DNA of 37,391 nucleotides from CAZVNZ01 sp964628515 (GCA_964628515.1 CAZVNZ010000031.1:1-37391), one strand, 5' to 3'. Positions 25,272-33,632 are shown, counted from the stretch's first letter. Notes: a model not told the origin generated them from the letters alone. A program made the numbers and translations.

Positions 25272-25888
25272 TTATTAATATAAGGGCAATACTTGTTTAC
25301 CACACAATCATCACAAAGAGGTTTTTGTGCCTTACAAACACGTCTGCCGTGCCATATAAGCCAATGATGTGCATCCGCCCAATCCTTTTTTTTAAATATT
25401 TTTTTTAAGTCCTCTTCTACTTTATCCGGGTTGTTGCTATTTGCAAACCCAAGTCTGTTTGCCACCCTTTTTACATGGGTATCTACCGCAAAAGCAGGAA
25501 TATTAAAGGCATTGGCAAGCACCACATTTGCGGTTTTTCTGCCTACACCCCCAAGGCTTGTTAGCTCCTCTAAAGTATTTGGCACCTCTCCGCCAAAATC
25601 ACCCATTAACTTTTTTGCGCATAAACTTAGGTTTTTTGCCTTAGTTTTATACAGTCCGCACGTTTTTATGTACCCCTCTATTTCCTCTATACTTGCATTG
25701 CTTAATTCTTTTGGCGAGGGGTATTTTAGAAATAATTCCTTAGTTACAATATTAACCCTCACATCTGTGCATTGCGCCGCCAGTATTGTTGCCACCAAAA
25801 GTTCGTAAGGGGTTTTGAAGTTTAGTGCAGATTTTTCGTTTTTGTATTCCTTACTTAAGCAATCTATGATATTTTGTCTGTTATTCAT
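25268..25888 (-). CDS. nth: Endonuclease III
   Basis: This 206-residue base-excision DNA glycosylase/AP lyase removes oxidised pyrimidines. The helix-hairpin-helix GGVGRKTANVVL holds the catalytic Lys118, and VDTHVKR holds Asp136. The [4Fe-4S] cluster ligands Cys185, Cys192, Cys195 and Cys201 have the canonical C-x6-C-x2-C-x5-C spacing. It overlaps the TM1266-like gene by 8 bp upstream and obgE by 4 bp downstream, so it is tightly embedded in one transcript. Confidence 0.97.
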   Translation of the reverse strand: MNNRQNIIDCLSKEYKNEKSALNFKTPYELLVATILAAQCTDVRVNIVTKELFLKYPSPKELSNASIEEIEGYIKTCGLYKTKAKNLSLCAKKLMGDFGGEVPNTLEELTSLGGVGRKTANVVLANAFNIPAFAVDTHVKRVANRLGFANSNNPDKVEEDLKKIFKKKDWADAHHWLIWHGRRVCKAQKPLCDDCVVNKYCPYINK

Positions 25889-26135
25889 AAGTTTTGTTTG
25901 TAAGCATGCTTTTTACTGTTACACCTTCTAAATTACCCAGTTTGCCGGCAAGTGCGCCTATTTGCTCGTTGGTTGCCTCCACTATTAAGGAAATTATATA
26001 TAAATCTTTTTCTTTGTTGGGCACACCCATTCTTGCACAAATAAAATCCGAGTATTCGCTTAGTATTCTGTTTACTTCGCTTACACTTTTTTTATGCTGT
26101 TCTACAACTATTGCCACTATTCCTATTCTGTTCAT
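25881..26135 (-). CDS. TM1266-type ACT-domain protein
   Basis: This 84-residue ACT-fold protein resembles the TM1266 family, annotated as an iron-only hydrogenase system regulator. Shared features are RIGIVAIVVE at the N-terminus, a VNRILSEYSDFICARMGVP block, an ISLIVEATNEQIGALAGKLG block and the ending LEGVTVKSML. The family usually sits near [FeFe]-hydrogenase maturation genes; none are in this window. It overlaps the S41 protease gene by 4 bp (ATGA) and nth by 8 bp. ACT domains bind small ligands, but the ligand is unknown. It lacks a DNA-binding domain of its own. Confidence 0.8.
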   Translation of the reverse strand: MNRIGIVAIVVEQHKKSVSEVNRILSEYSDFICARMGVPNKEKDLYIISLIVEATNEQIGALAGKLGNLEGVTVKSMLTNKTYE

Positions 26136-27343
26136 TGCTCACTTCCTCCAATTTCCTCGTTTAGTATTTCAAGCGCTCTTTTTAGTTGAGTATCCGTATC
26201 GAATGTCATTTTAGTAATATCTGTTGGGAGTTCTACCACCTCGTTTGGTATTAATCCCGTTTGATATACGGTATTACCGTTTGGAGTGTAGAAAACCGCA
26301 TTGGTAAGCTTTACACCGCCGCCGGAATAAGGCATATCTATTACCGCCTGCATAACACCCTTGCCGTAGGTTTGTTGACCTATAAGCTTGCCTCTGTTTC
26401 TGTCTTGAATTGCCCCCGCAAAAATCTCCGCACCGGATGAGGTATATTCGTCCACCAGCACTACTAAGGGAATATCGTTATACTCTGCGTCTGCAAGCCA
26501 TTCTGTACGCTGACCGTCTTTATCTAAAGTATAAGCCAGCAGCCCTTCGGGTACAATTTCGTCCAGCACATCTACCACATCTTTAATGTTGCCAAGCATA
26601 TTTGAGCGGACATCAATAATTAATCCTGTGGCTTCCGATTGGTCTATAAACTCCAGCGCCTTTACAAATTCCGCCGGTGTTTTAGACTTAAACTCGTTTA
26701 TTGTTATGTAGCCTATGTTTTCGTTCACCATATTGGAAGAAACGGTTTGTACGTCCACATCCTTTCTTACTATGCTTAGAGCTTTTCTGTCCGTGCCGGA
26801 GTTTATGCCTAATTTTACAGTACTGCCACTTGGACCTCTAAGCATAGACATCGCCCCCTCGTGATCCATATCCGTTAGGGAAGTGCCGTCTATATCTGTG
26901 ATAATATCATTATCAATAAGCCCTGCCTCCTCTGCCGGACTGCCCTTATACACCGATTTTACAAGTAAATGTCCGGAGTTTTTATAGGGCACCACCGTAG
27001 CACCGATGCTTACAAAGTTAGATGCGTTTTGCTCGTTATATTCCTTAAACTCTTCCTCGGAATAATAAACGGAAAAGGGGTCGTGGAGGGAGTTTACCAT
27101 ACCTTTTAGCGCTCCGCTTACAAGTTGTGCTTCCTCCGGTTTTTTGTAGTAGTTGTCCATGATAATTTTTTCCAAATCCCCAATATCCATATACTTTTTT
27201 ACCGCTTCGTAGTTGCCTGTGCCTATACGTAACTCGTTTCCCGTTTCTTTGGAATTCATGTAGTTATACATAAATATACCGGTTACAACACAGCTTGAAA
27301 TCGCCACAACAACAGCAAGTATTATTACTCTGATTTTTTCCAA
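26132..27343 (-). CDS. S41 family C-terminal processing protease
   Basis: This is a 403-residue membrane-anchored protease of the CtpA/CtpB group. One N-terminal transmembrane helix (residues 5-28) precedes a PDZ domain (about 108-182, with GSPAEEAGLIDNDII) and the S41 catalytic domain. The nucleophile is probably Ser303 in YTSSGAEIFAGA, and the general base Lys328 is in GQQTYGKG. It should act on the outer face of the membrane. The gene starts 11 bp after an SH3/peptidoglycan-binding protein gene, suggesting a shared cell wall role such as processing or activating that protein. Confidence 0.92.
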   Translation of the reverse strand: MEKIRVIILAVVVAISSCVVTGIFMYNYMNSKETGNELRIGTGNYEAVKKYMDIGDLEKIIMDNYYKKPEEAQLVSGALKGMVNSLHDPFSVYYSEEEFKEYNEQNASNFVSIGATVVPYKNSGHLLVKSVYKGSPAEEAGLIDNDIITDIDGTSLTDMDHEGAMSMLRGPSGSTVKLGINSGTDRKALSIVRKDVDVQTVSSNMVNENIGYITINEFKSKTPAEFVKALEFIDQSEATGLIIDVRSNMLGNIKDVVDVLDEIVPEGLLAYTLDKDGQRTEWLADAEYNDIPLVVLVDEYTSSGAEIFAGAIQDRNRGKLIGQQTYGKGVMQAVIDMPYSGGGVKLTNAVFYTPNGNTVYQTGLIPNEVVELPTDITKMTFDTDTQLKRALEILNEEIGGSEQ

Positions 27344-27354
27344 AAAATCTCCTC

Positions 27355-28863
27355 CTATTGATTACCCATTTTATAGGCGTATTGCACCGCCGCTTGATGC
27401 CTTGGGCATTGTGCACTTGTTTGATGCACTTTGCTTTGATACAAGTGTATGCAATGATGCCCTTTAAAATTATTGTTGTTAATTGTCCACGATAGGTGAG
27501 GCATGCCGTTTATAGAGCCTGCCATTGTAACACCGTCTACCGTTATCCAAACCGCACGTCTGTCCCAGCTCCAGCTACCGCCGTAGGCTTTCTTCATTTT
27601 TGCGGTATCCTCTGCGGTTACAGGCTCGCTGTCTGCATGAAACCAACCGCCAAACCGTTTGGCATTCCAGGAAATCCCCGTTTTTACATCCGTTATTTTT
27701 GCCGTCGTGCCTTTGGAGAATATGTGCTGAGCCTCGCTCCACGGCAGTAACTTAACCTCTCCGCCCAGCCCCATTCTTTCGGCAAAAGTAATTTTAATAT
27801 CGTTATCCCCATACAGCATTTCTAAGGTTTTTGGCCCTGCAATGCCGTCTTCGGGTAAGTTTGCTTTTCGTTGAAACAAAGATATGGCAAGTTTGGTTTT
27901 CTCTCCAAACTCTCCGGTTGCGGAGGCGTCAAGGAAACCTCTTTCCTTAAGCTCCCTTTGCATTTTAACCACTTCTGCCCCTTGCATACCCTCTTTTAGT
28001 AGGTTTGCCGCCTGTTTTGATGCGCTTAGCTTAATTGCATCCTTTGCCACATAACCTGTTTTTTGCACATGGGTTGTTGAAACGTCCCCTTCGGTTTCAA
28101 GGGCGGTGTCCGTAAAATCCTCGCTTTGTGCAGGGGTTTGTGCGGAAATTCCGTCATCTACTGGGGTTTCCTCCTCGTTATTTGTTTCCTCCGTTGCCTT
28201 TGGAGGTGCTTGGGTATTTGCGGAAGTCAGTATAGTTTGTACCTCATTTTCCCCTTGGGGTGATGATGACGTAGGCAGAGGTGATGCCCCTTCATTTACT
28301 TGCGCCGTTGCACTTGGTGAAGGAGATGGGCTATGCTCTGCAGTTGGAGTAGGCACATTGCTTGCCTGCACAGTTGGTGATGGCTGTGCACTTGGGCTTA
28401 CACTTGGGCTTGGAGATGGGGAAGTTTCTTTAACTTCCTGTGAGTATTCCACAAGGTAGTAATCTCCCGAGATACTTTTAACCATAACACCCACACCTGC
28501 ATTTAGGCTACCCACAACTTCGGAAAACTCCCCTGCATTTTGGTAAACGGGAGTTTCGTCTGCAAGTACGTTGCCCACTAAAATATCTGTGGAGGGTAAA
28601 AACACGTAATCTTTGCTTATATACCCTCTGTAATTGCCGTAAATAACCCGATACCAACCGGGTACTTCCTCGCTAAACACGCCTATGCGTGTATCTTTAT
28701 CTAATTTAAGCACAAATGGGGAGTCTGTGGAAGGTCTTAGGCGCATATTAACATCGTCCCCGATTACCGTTGCCTCTTCAAAGTTGGGTATTGCGTAGGA
28801 AGGCGCTACTATTGTAAGCATAAGCATTATACATACTGCTATTGAAATAATAATCCGTTTCAT
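27355..28863 (-). CDS. Secreted SH3 and peptidoglycan-binding protein
   Basis: This 502-residue exported protein has a signal peptide (1-24, ending PSYA) and an SH3b domain at about 31-89. A second SH3b domain starts at 97 and appears to finish with TGYVAKDAIKL at 269-279. Between lies a Ser/Pro/Thr-rich insert (about 143-267) inside that second domain. A PG_binding_1 domain follows at about 287-350 (EGMQGAEVVKMQRELKERG, GPKTLEML). The last 130 residues form a conserved-looking domain with several His (FHAD, GHHCIHLYQSKVH, CPRHQAAV). It resembles C-terminal domains of other clostridial wall proteins, but I cannot assign an activity. It is first in its run, with an extended -10 promoter; the GGAG site is rather far (14 nt) from the ATG. 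Confidence 0.85.
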   Translation of the reverse strand: MKRIIISIAVCIMLMLTIVAPSYAIPNFEEATVIGDDVNMRLRPSTDSPFVLKLDKDTRIGVFSEEVPGWYRVIYGNYRGYISKDYVFLPSTDILVGNVLADETPVYQNAGEFSEVVGSLNAGVGVMVKSISGDYYLVEYSQEVKETSPSPSPSVSPSAQPSPTVQASNVPTPTAEHSPSPSPSATAQVNEGASPLPTSSSPQGENEVQTILTSANTQAPPKATEETNNEEETPVDDGISAQTPAQSEDFTDTALETEGDVSTTHVQKTGYVAKDAIKLSASKQAANLLKEGMQGAEVVKMQRELKERGFLDASATGEFGEKTKLAISLFQRKANLPEDGIAGPKTLEMLYGDNDIKITFAERMGLGGEVKLLPWSEAQHIFSKGTTAKITDVKTGISWNAKRFGGWFHADSEPVTAEDTAKMKKAYGGSWSWDRRAVWITVDGVTMAGSINGMPHLSWTINNNNFKGHHCIHLYQSKVHQTSAQCPRHQAAVQYAYKMGNQ

Positions 28864-28929
28864 AGTTTTATATTGTTCTCCGTTGCTTTGCCTCGTGTAC
28901 CATTGGTAATGTATGCAAAGTTAGTTTTA

Positions 28930-28938
28930 ATTATACCA
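28930..28938 (-). promoter_or_regulatory. Extended -10 promoter of the SH3-to-hemerythrin gene run
   Basis: TGGTATAAT on the minus strand (28938-28930) is an extended -10 element about 67 bp upstream of the ATG. A weak -35 (TTGCTT, 18-bp spacing) would fall inside the stem of the recR terminator, so terminator and promoter overlap. Confidence 0.6.
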
Positions 28939-28950
28939 TATATTAGATGA

Positions 28951-28973
28951 AAAAAGCAAGCCGAGGGCTTGCT
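28951..28973 (-). terminator. Terminator of the dnaX-ebfC-recR unit
   Basis: On the minus strand, AGCAAGCC (28973-28966) pairs with GGCTTGCT (28962-28955) around a 3-nt loop and is followed by TTTTT. It is about 45 bp after the recR stop. Confidence 0.9.
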
Positions 28974-29016
28974 GGGGTAGTTTTTTTAAGTTTTTTTAAC
29001 ATTTTTTAAAGTTAGG

Positions 29017-29610
29017 CTACATATCCCTCCGTCCCTCAATAGCTTTTGCTAAGGTAACTTCGTCTGCGTACTCTAACTCTGCGCCTATGGGTATGCCATG
29101 GGCTATTCTTGTTATTTTAATGTTAAATCCGTCAAGAAGCCTGCTTATGTATGCCGCCGTAGCCTCTCCGCCGATGTCGGGGTTGGTTGCAAGAATAATC
29201 TCTTTTACCTGTGGGGTTAGGCGTGCCATAAGCTCTTTTATTGCAATATCGTCCGGCCCTATGTTTTCTAAAGGGGAAATTACCCCTCCTAAAACGTGGT
29301 ACACTCCTCTGTACTCGTGGGTACGCTCTATGGCAAATACATCCTTTGCATCCTTAACTACGCAAATTGTGGATGTATCCCTTTTTGCATCATCACAAAC
29401 AGAGCAGGTGTCCTCGTCGCTTAAATTACCGCAAATTTTGCAATACTTAATTTTTACACGGGCATCGTACATATCCTGTGCAAATTGCTTTACCTCTTCT
29501 TTTGGCATTTTAATTATAAAATATGCCAGACGTTGTGCGGTTTTTTGCCCTATGCCCGGCAATTTTCCAAGCTGTTCCGTAAGTCTTCTGAAAGACTCTA
29601 TGGTTTCCAA
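29017..29610 (-). CDS. recR: Recombination protein RecR
   Basis: This 197-residue protein acts with RecF and RecO to load RecA at gaps. It has the N-terminal helix-hairpin-helix LGKLPGIGQKTAQRLAYF, a C4 zinc finger (Cys57, Cys60, Cys69, Cys72), a Toprim domain starting near 80 (TSTICVVKDAKDVFAIE) and a C-terminal segment with TRIAHGIPIGAELEYADE. It starts 1 bp after the ebfC stop, in the standard dnaX-ebfC-recR order, and is followed by a strong terminator. Confidence 0.98.
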   Translation of the reverse strand: METIESFRRLTEQLGKLPGIGQKTAQRLAYFIIKMPKEEVKQFAQDMYDARVKIKYCKICGNLSDEDTCSVCDDAKRDTSTICVVKDAKDVFAIERTHEYRGVYHVLGGVISPLENIGPDDIAIKELMARLTPQVKEIILATNPDIGGEATAAYISRLLDGFNIKITRIAHGIPIGAELEYADEVTLAKAIEGRRDM

Positions 29611-29611
29611 A

Positions 29612-29947
29612 TTACAGTAAGCCTCCGAAGTTTAACCCACCTGTTATTTTATTCATTTCCGTTGCCATCATTGTGTCTGCATTAAACAATGCCTCGTTTA
29701 CTGCGGCGATGATTAGGTCTTGTAGCATCTCTATATCGTCGGGGTCTACAACCGCCTCGTTTATTGTAATGCTTTTAATGATTTTTTGCCCGTTTGCTTT
29801 AACAACAACCATGCCGCCGCCCGAGCTTGCCTCCACCTCTTTTTGCTCTAACTCTGCCTGCACCTTTTCCATTTGTGCCTGCATTTGTTGAGCCTGCTTC
29901 ATCATGCTTTGCATATTCATCCCACCCGGGAAACCACCTTTAGACAT
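29612..29947 (-). CDS. ebfC: YbaB/EbfC-family nucleoid-associated protein
   Basis: This is a 111-residue small DNA-binding protein. The N-terminal Gly/Met/Gln-rich segment (GGMNMQSMMKQAQQMQAQMEK) leads into the helix that pairs in the dimer. The core has GGGMVVVKANGQKIIKSITI and the DDIEMLQDLIIAAVNEAL helix. These fit the YbaB/EbfC family, which binds DNA non-specifically. It lies between dnaX and recR, as is usual in bacteria. Confidence 0.96.
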   Translation of the reverse strand: MSKGGFPGGMNMQSMMKQAQQMQAQMEKVQAELEQKEVEASSGGGMVVVKANGQKIIKSITINEAVVDPDDIEMLQDLIIAAVNEALFNADTMMATEMNKITGGLNFGGLL

Positions 29948-29963
29948 TTACTTTTCCTCCAAT

Positions 29964-31580
29964 TTACTTAATTATTATATTATCCTTACCGACAATATCG
30001 GCAAGTGCTTGTGTAAAATCTTCTTCTGTTGTATGTACTATTTGCAGTTGCAAAAGTTTGCCTGCAATTTCCTTAATAATAGCGTCTATTTTTTCCTTGT
30101 ATGCCTTTAGCAAAAGCATTTCCACCAGTACGGAATCCTCTTTTGATACGTGTAATTCCAGCACATTTCCGGTAATTTTAACTTCGGATATTTTACTTAC
30201 ACTCGGCGCAAGTTCGGGTATGCTTTCCTTAATTTTTATGGTGAACCCTTTTAAAAAACCTTTAGCGTCCGTAGTTGATTGTGATTGGTCTACCATAGTT
30301 TGTGTTTCGTGCGCCTGCGCCTGTTGGGGTGCAATATCTGTGGGTGATTGAGCCTGCTGTTGTTCCTGTGCCGTAGGTGCCTGTGCTGAAGGCGCTTGTG
30401 CCGTAAGTGCTTGTGCCGTTGGAGTCTGTGCCGTAACCGCCTTTGTTGCCTCCGCCGCCTGCACATTTGTGACATTTGCCCAATCTACAATTCCGCCGTT
30501 TTCTAATTTTTCTATTCTGTTTTCTATGCTTTTAATTCTATGCTCTATATCCTTGGTATCCACATCCGTAGAATTTACCGTTGCCCGTAAAATTGTGCAA
30601 ATAAGGGTTTCTTCGGGTGTGTAGGAGTATCTTAAGGTGTTTTGGCTGTAAATAAGCACCTCTAAACTCCTAAGAATTTTTATACAATTATAACTGTTTG
30701 CAACCTCTTTTGCAAGTGTTTGGGAGAGGGTAACTATAACATCGCTTAAAATATTATGTGGCTCTATACCCCTTTGGCACATTTGTGATGTTAGTTCTAA
30801 GGCTTGTTTTGCGTTTTCTCCCGTTATGGCATCGCAAAGTAAAGCGATTTTTTCGTCCTCGGGGCTTCCTATGGCATTTTGCACCCCTTCTGCCGTTAAG
30901 TTATCTAAGCACGTATCCATTATGGAAAGTGCGTCCCTTAGTGCTCCTTTAGCGGAAGTGGCAATTATTTCCAGCGCTTTTTCCTCGTAGCTTATCCCCA
31001 TACTGTCCCCAACGTATTTTAAACGAGCAATAATATCTTGGGTGGTAATACGTTTAAAGTCGTACCTTTGGCATCTTGAGCGTATGGTATCGGGCAATTT
31101 GCGCAATTCTGTTGTTGCAAGTATAAAAATTCCGTGGGGTGGCGGTTCTTCCAACGTTTTTAAAAGTGCGTTAAAAGCACCGGAAGAAAGCATATGCACC
31201 TCGTCTATAATATATACTTTGTACTTGCCAAGCACGGGTAGTAACGCAATTTTATCCCGTAAATCTCTGATATTATCCACGCTGTTGTTGGAAGCGGCAT
31301 CAATTTCTATTATATCCATTAAGGCATCCTTTTTAAATGCCTTGCACACCTCACATTCGAGGCATGGGTTGCCGTCCTTGCTGTTTAGGCAGTTAATGGC
31401 GTTGCCGAAAATCTTTGCCGTACTTGTTTTGCCCGTGCCACGTGGTCCGCATAACAAATATGCGTGCGACACCTTATCATTTACAATTTGAGCCTTTAGT
31501 ATATCCGTAATATGTTTTTGACCGTACACATCATCAAAAATTTGAGGTCTGTATTCTCGGTATAATGCTTTATAAGACAT
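29964..31580 (-). CDS. dnaX: DNA polymerase III subunits gamma/tau
   Basis: This is the 538-residue clamp-loader ATPase. It has the Walker A motif GPRGTGKT at 45-52, a zinc module with Cys64, Cys73, Cys76 and Cys79, the DEVHMLS Walker B at about 126, and the SRC arginine-finger motif in TIRSRCQRYDF. After about residue 370 there is an Ala/Gln/Thr/Pro-rich linker made of 5-residue repeats. A tau-like C-terminal part follows. At codons 441-443 the mRNA reads T TTT TTA in frame, a known type of slippery heptamer. A -1 slip there would add KRVHHKN and stop, giving about 450 residues, comparable to a gamma form. The gene is followed 16 bp later by ebfC. Confidence 0.96.
   Translation of the reverse strand: MSYKALYREYRPQIFDDVYGQKHITDILKAQIVNDKVSHAYLLCGPRGTGKTSTAKIFGNAINCLNSKDGNPCLECEVCKAFKKDALMDIIEIDAASNNSVDNIRDLRDKIALLPVLGKYKVYIIDEVHMLSSGAFNALLKTLEEPPPHGIFILATTELRKLPDTIRSRCQRYDFKRITTQDIIARLKYVGDSMGISYEEKALEIIATSAKGALRDALSIMDTCLDNLTAEGVQNAIGSPEDEKIALLCDAITGENAKQALELTSQMCQRGIEPHNILSDVIVTLSQTLAKEVANSYNCIKILRSLEVLIYSQNTLRYSYTPEETLICTILRATVNSTDVDTKDIEHRIKSIENRIEKLENGGIVDWANVTNVQAAEATKAVTAQTPTAQALTAQAPSAQAPTAQEQQQAQSPTDIAPQQAQAHETQTMVDQSQSTTDAKGFLKGFTIKIKESIPELAPSVSKISEVKITGNVLELHVSKEDSVLVEMLLLKAYKEKIDAIIKEIAGKLLQLQIVHTTEEDFTQALADIVGKDNIIIK
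30366..30440 (-). repeat. 15-bp tandem repeat in dnaX
   Basis: Five imperfect 15-bp units (30366, 30381, 30396, 30411 and 30426 onward) have the core CTGTGCCGT on the plus strand. They encode TAQ-x-P-type pentapeptides in the gamma/tau linker. The exact 15-bp period keeps the frame, so copy-number changes would alter linker length without breaking the gene. Confidence 0.8.
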
Positions 31581-31605
31581 ATATTTCCTTTCTGTATGTG
31601 TTTAT

Positions 31606-32913
31606 TTAGTTTGCAAACAATTCCGCAATTTGAGGTACCGTTGCCTTTGAATATATAAACCCCGAGGGCATATCCTTAACTTTATTGTAGTATTGCTCCA
31701 AATTTTCTTGAGTTATTACCTCGCTACCTTGAATTTCCACCACATAACCGGGTGTGGTTATACTCTTGCCAAGAGCGATATTAAGTGCAAGCTCAAAAAG
31801 CACATCCCCTGTGTTTTCGATTTTGGTTATGGCGTAGCCTGCAAATTCTCCTTCCTTAGCCTCTACACTAATTGGTTTAGTATTTTGCCTTTCGGTATTT
31901 CCCGCCACTTCGTCCTCTACGGCAGGGGTGGAGATTTCCGCATTCTCATTGGGATTTCCCGTAGTACCGCCGTTTATAAGCTCGTACCATGTTTTTATGT
32001 AGTCCACCGTTGCATAGGCTGCGTAGGCATTGGGATATTCCCCTTTGTTTACCCACACTTTCAGCATATTTCCGGGGTTGTTGTCTAAGCAGATCATAGA
32101 GGTTATGGGGGTTTTTTCCTTTATGGAGTTTTCCACCGCCGCACCTGCCGTTTGAATATCCTCAAAATTTTCTTTAACGGGAATAATTCCGCTTATTTCA
32201 CCTATTTGCTTTGGGTTTCCTCTAAGCACATAGGTTTGTGCTTGTCCGCTGTTTTTTATAAAAGTGGCAAAATCCTTTGGGCTGTCATCCTTTTCTATTA
32301 CATTTGCCTCCAGCCCTTCCGTTACCGCAGAGTTTAAGGCAAGGCATTTTACCTTATTGCTTAATGCAATATCTATTATTTTAACCGTGTTATAGTCTGT
32401 GGTATTTACTATAATTAAGGTATTTATACCGCTATTTATCATAGAAAACACATCTTGTATTTGCTGATTTTCGTCTCCGTCAGCATCGTACACATAAAAA
32501 TCATTTATGGTGTCCTTGGTTATTTCCTGTGCCGCCTGCTTTTCTAAGGTTTTTAGGGTGGAAATATCGGCAAGGTTGAAGTCTGTCATGGTTACACCTA
32601 TTTTTATCCCCTGCCCGGAAAACTCCCCTTCCCCTACTGTAAGTGCGCTGTCCTCCCCTATTAAGCCTGCCAAAGTTTCGCTGTCTATATCTTCAGTTTG
32701 TGTCTTTTCGTAGGCTTGCGTAGTTGTTTGTGCCTCGCTAACATCACCCATATTAATAGTTTTATCTATAACCAAAGGTTTTATTACAAGAAAAAACACC
32801 ACCGCAATTGCTACCGCACCGATTCCTATAATTACATATTTTTTGTTGCGCTTAACTAAAATACGTACTCTTCTGTAACTTTTTCTCCCCGAACCCCTGT
32901 GTCTGCCTTTCAT
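31606..32913 (-). CDS. Membrane-anchored periplasmic-binding-fold protein
   Basis: This 435-residue protein has a very basic N-terminus (MKGRHRGSGRKSYRRVRILVKR), one transmembrane helix at about 28-49 and an extracellular part. After an acidic Thr/Gln-rich spacer, a type 1 binding-protein-like fold starts near residue 102 (GIKIGVTMTDFNLADI), with INTLIIVNTTDYN near 163. A Gly/Asn/Glu-rich insert near 320-350 precedes the last segment. It seems to be a membrane-tethered relative of sugar-binding proteins and lacks a lipobox. No transporter genes accompany it. It overlaps the PHP gene by 4 bp upstream and lies 25 bp before dnaX. Function is unknown. Confidence 0.6.
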   Translation of the reverse strand: MKGRHRGSGRKSYRRVRILVKRNKKYVIIGIGAVAIAVVFFLVIKPLVIDKTINMGDVSEAQTTTQAYEKTQTEDIDSETLAGLIGEDSALTVGEGEFSGQGIKIGVTMTDFNLADISTLKTLEKQAAQEITKDTINDFYVYDADGDENQQIQDVFSMINSGINTLIIVNTTDYNTVKIIDIALSNKVKCLALNSAVTEGLEANVIEKDDSPKDFATFIKNSGQAQTYVLRGNPKQIGEISGIIPVKENFEDIQTAGAAVENSIKEKTPITSMICLDNNPGNMLKVWVNKGEYPNAYAAYATVDYIKTWYELINGGTTGNPNENAEISTPAVEDEVAGNTERQNTKPISVEAKEGEFAGYAITKIENTGDVLFELALNIALGKSITTPGYVVEIQGSEVITQENLEQYYNKVKDMPSGFIYSKATVPQIAELFAN

Positions 32914-33632
32914 TTTTCAACCCTTTGTTTTCGCTCATCTATGTATTTTGTAAACGTTTGCAAGTCCCTGTTTACCACTAATTCTCTAGGGAAGTCCGCT
33001 TCCTTTAAAGCTTGCAAAACGTAATCGAAGCTACCCATATTATAACACATATGGGCATCCGAGCATACAGCAATTCTAATATCTTTTTCCTTACAAAGTT
33101 GCAATATTTTTTTGCAATTTACATCGCTACCCTTTCTGAAGGCAAAGGAATGGTTGTTAATTTCGCAAACCTTATTTTGCTCTTTAATTTTATTGGTAAA
33201 TGCTTCAATATCTATTTCAAAAGCCGGATTTCCCGGGTGTCCTATGCAATCTATGTAAACGTTTTCAAGTACCTTTAATAAAGTATTTGTGTGCTCTGTT
33301 TTTGTTTTGGGTTTTATTACGATTTCGTGCAAGGACGCTATTGCAAAATCTGTAAATTTTAAATAATAGTTGTGAATATCTATGCCACCGGCATAATCAA
33401 TAATATTTGCCTCCGTGCCTGTAAAAAGCCGTACACCCTCTATTTCTTTTGGTGCATATCGCAAGCAGTTAATAATGTAGTCTTGAGCGCCGTCTACTAT
33501 TTGTGGTCCGTGGTCTGTGCATACAAAGCCTTGCATGCCCTTTTCAAATACCGCTTGTGCGTTTTCTTTAAGTGTGGAATAGGCATGCCCCGAGGCTACC
33601 GTATGTGTGTGAGTGTCTACTAATATCTTCAT
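32910..33632 (-). CDS. PHP-domain phosphatase, YcdX type
   Basis: This 240-residue metal-dependent hydrolase of the PHP superfamily resembles YcdX. It opens with DTHTHTVASGHAYST, which holds metal ligands His8, His10 and probably His16. Further ligands are in CTDHGPQ near 40, an EANI segment near 74, IASLHE near 100, CIGHPGNP near 132 and SDAHMCYNMG near 194. The substrate is unknown. It overlaps the DNA glycosylase gene (4 bp) and the binding-protein-like gene (4 bp), so all three are translated from one message. Confidence 0.88.
   Translation of the reverse strand: MKILVDTHTHTVASGHAYSTLKENAQAVFEKGMQGFVCTDHGPQIVDGAQDYIINCLRYAPKEIEGVRLFTGTEANIIDYAGGIDIHNYYLKFTDFAIASLHEIVIKPKTKTEHTNTLLKVLENVYIDCIGHPGNPAFEIDIEAFTNKIKEQNKVCEINNHSFAFRKGSDVNCKKILQLCKEKDIRIAVCSDAHMCYNMGSFDYVLQALKEADFPRELVVNRDLQTFTKYIDERKQRVEK

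Noticed and set aside
28106..28459. 117-residue plus-strand ORF, Gly/Val/Cys rich
   Set aside because: It is antisense to the Ser/Pro-rich insert of the SH3 protein; its composition is explained by that repeat-like region.
30366..30440. CRISPR-like array
   Set aside because: The 15-bp units are contiguous, lack spacers and lie in frame inside dnaX.
31581..31605. SRP RNA next to dnaX
   Set aside because: In many Bacillota the small cytoplasmic RNA gene lies upstream of dnaX, but here the gap is only 25 bp.
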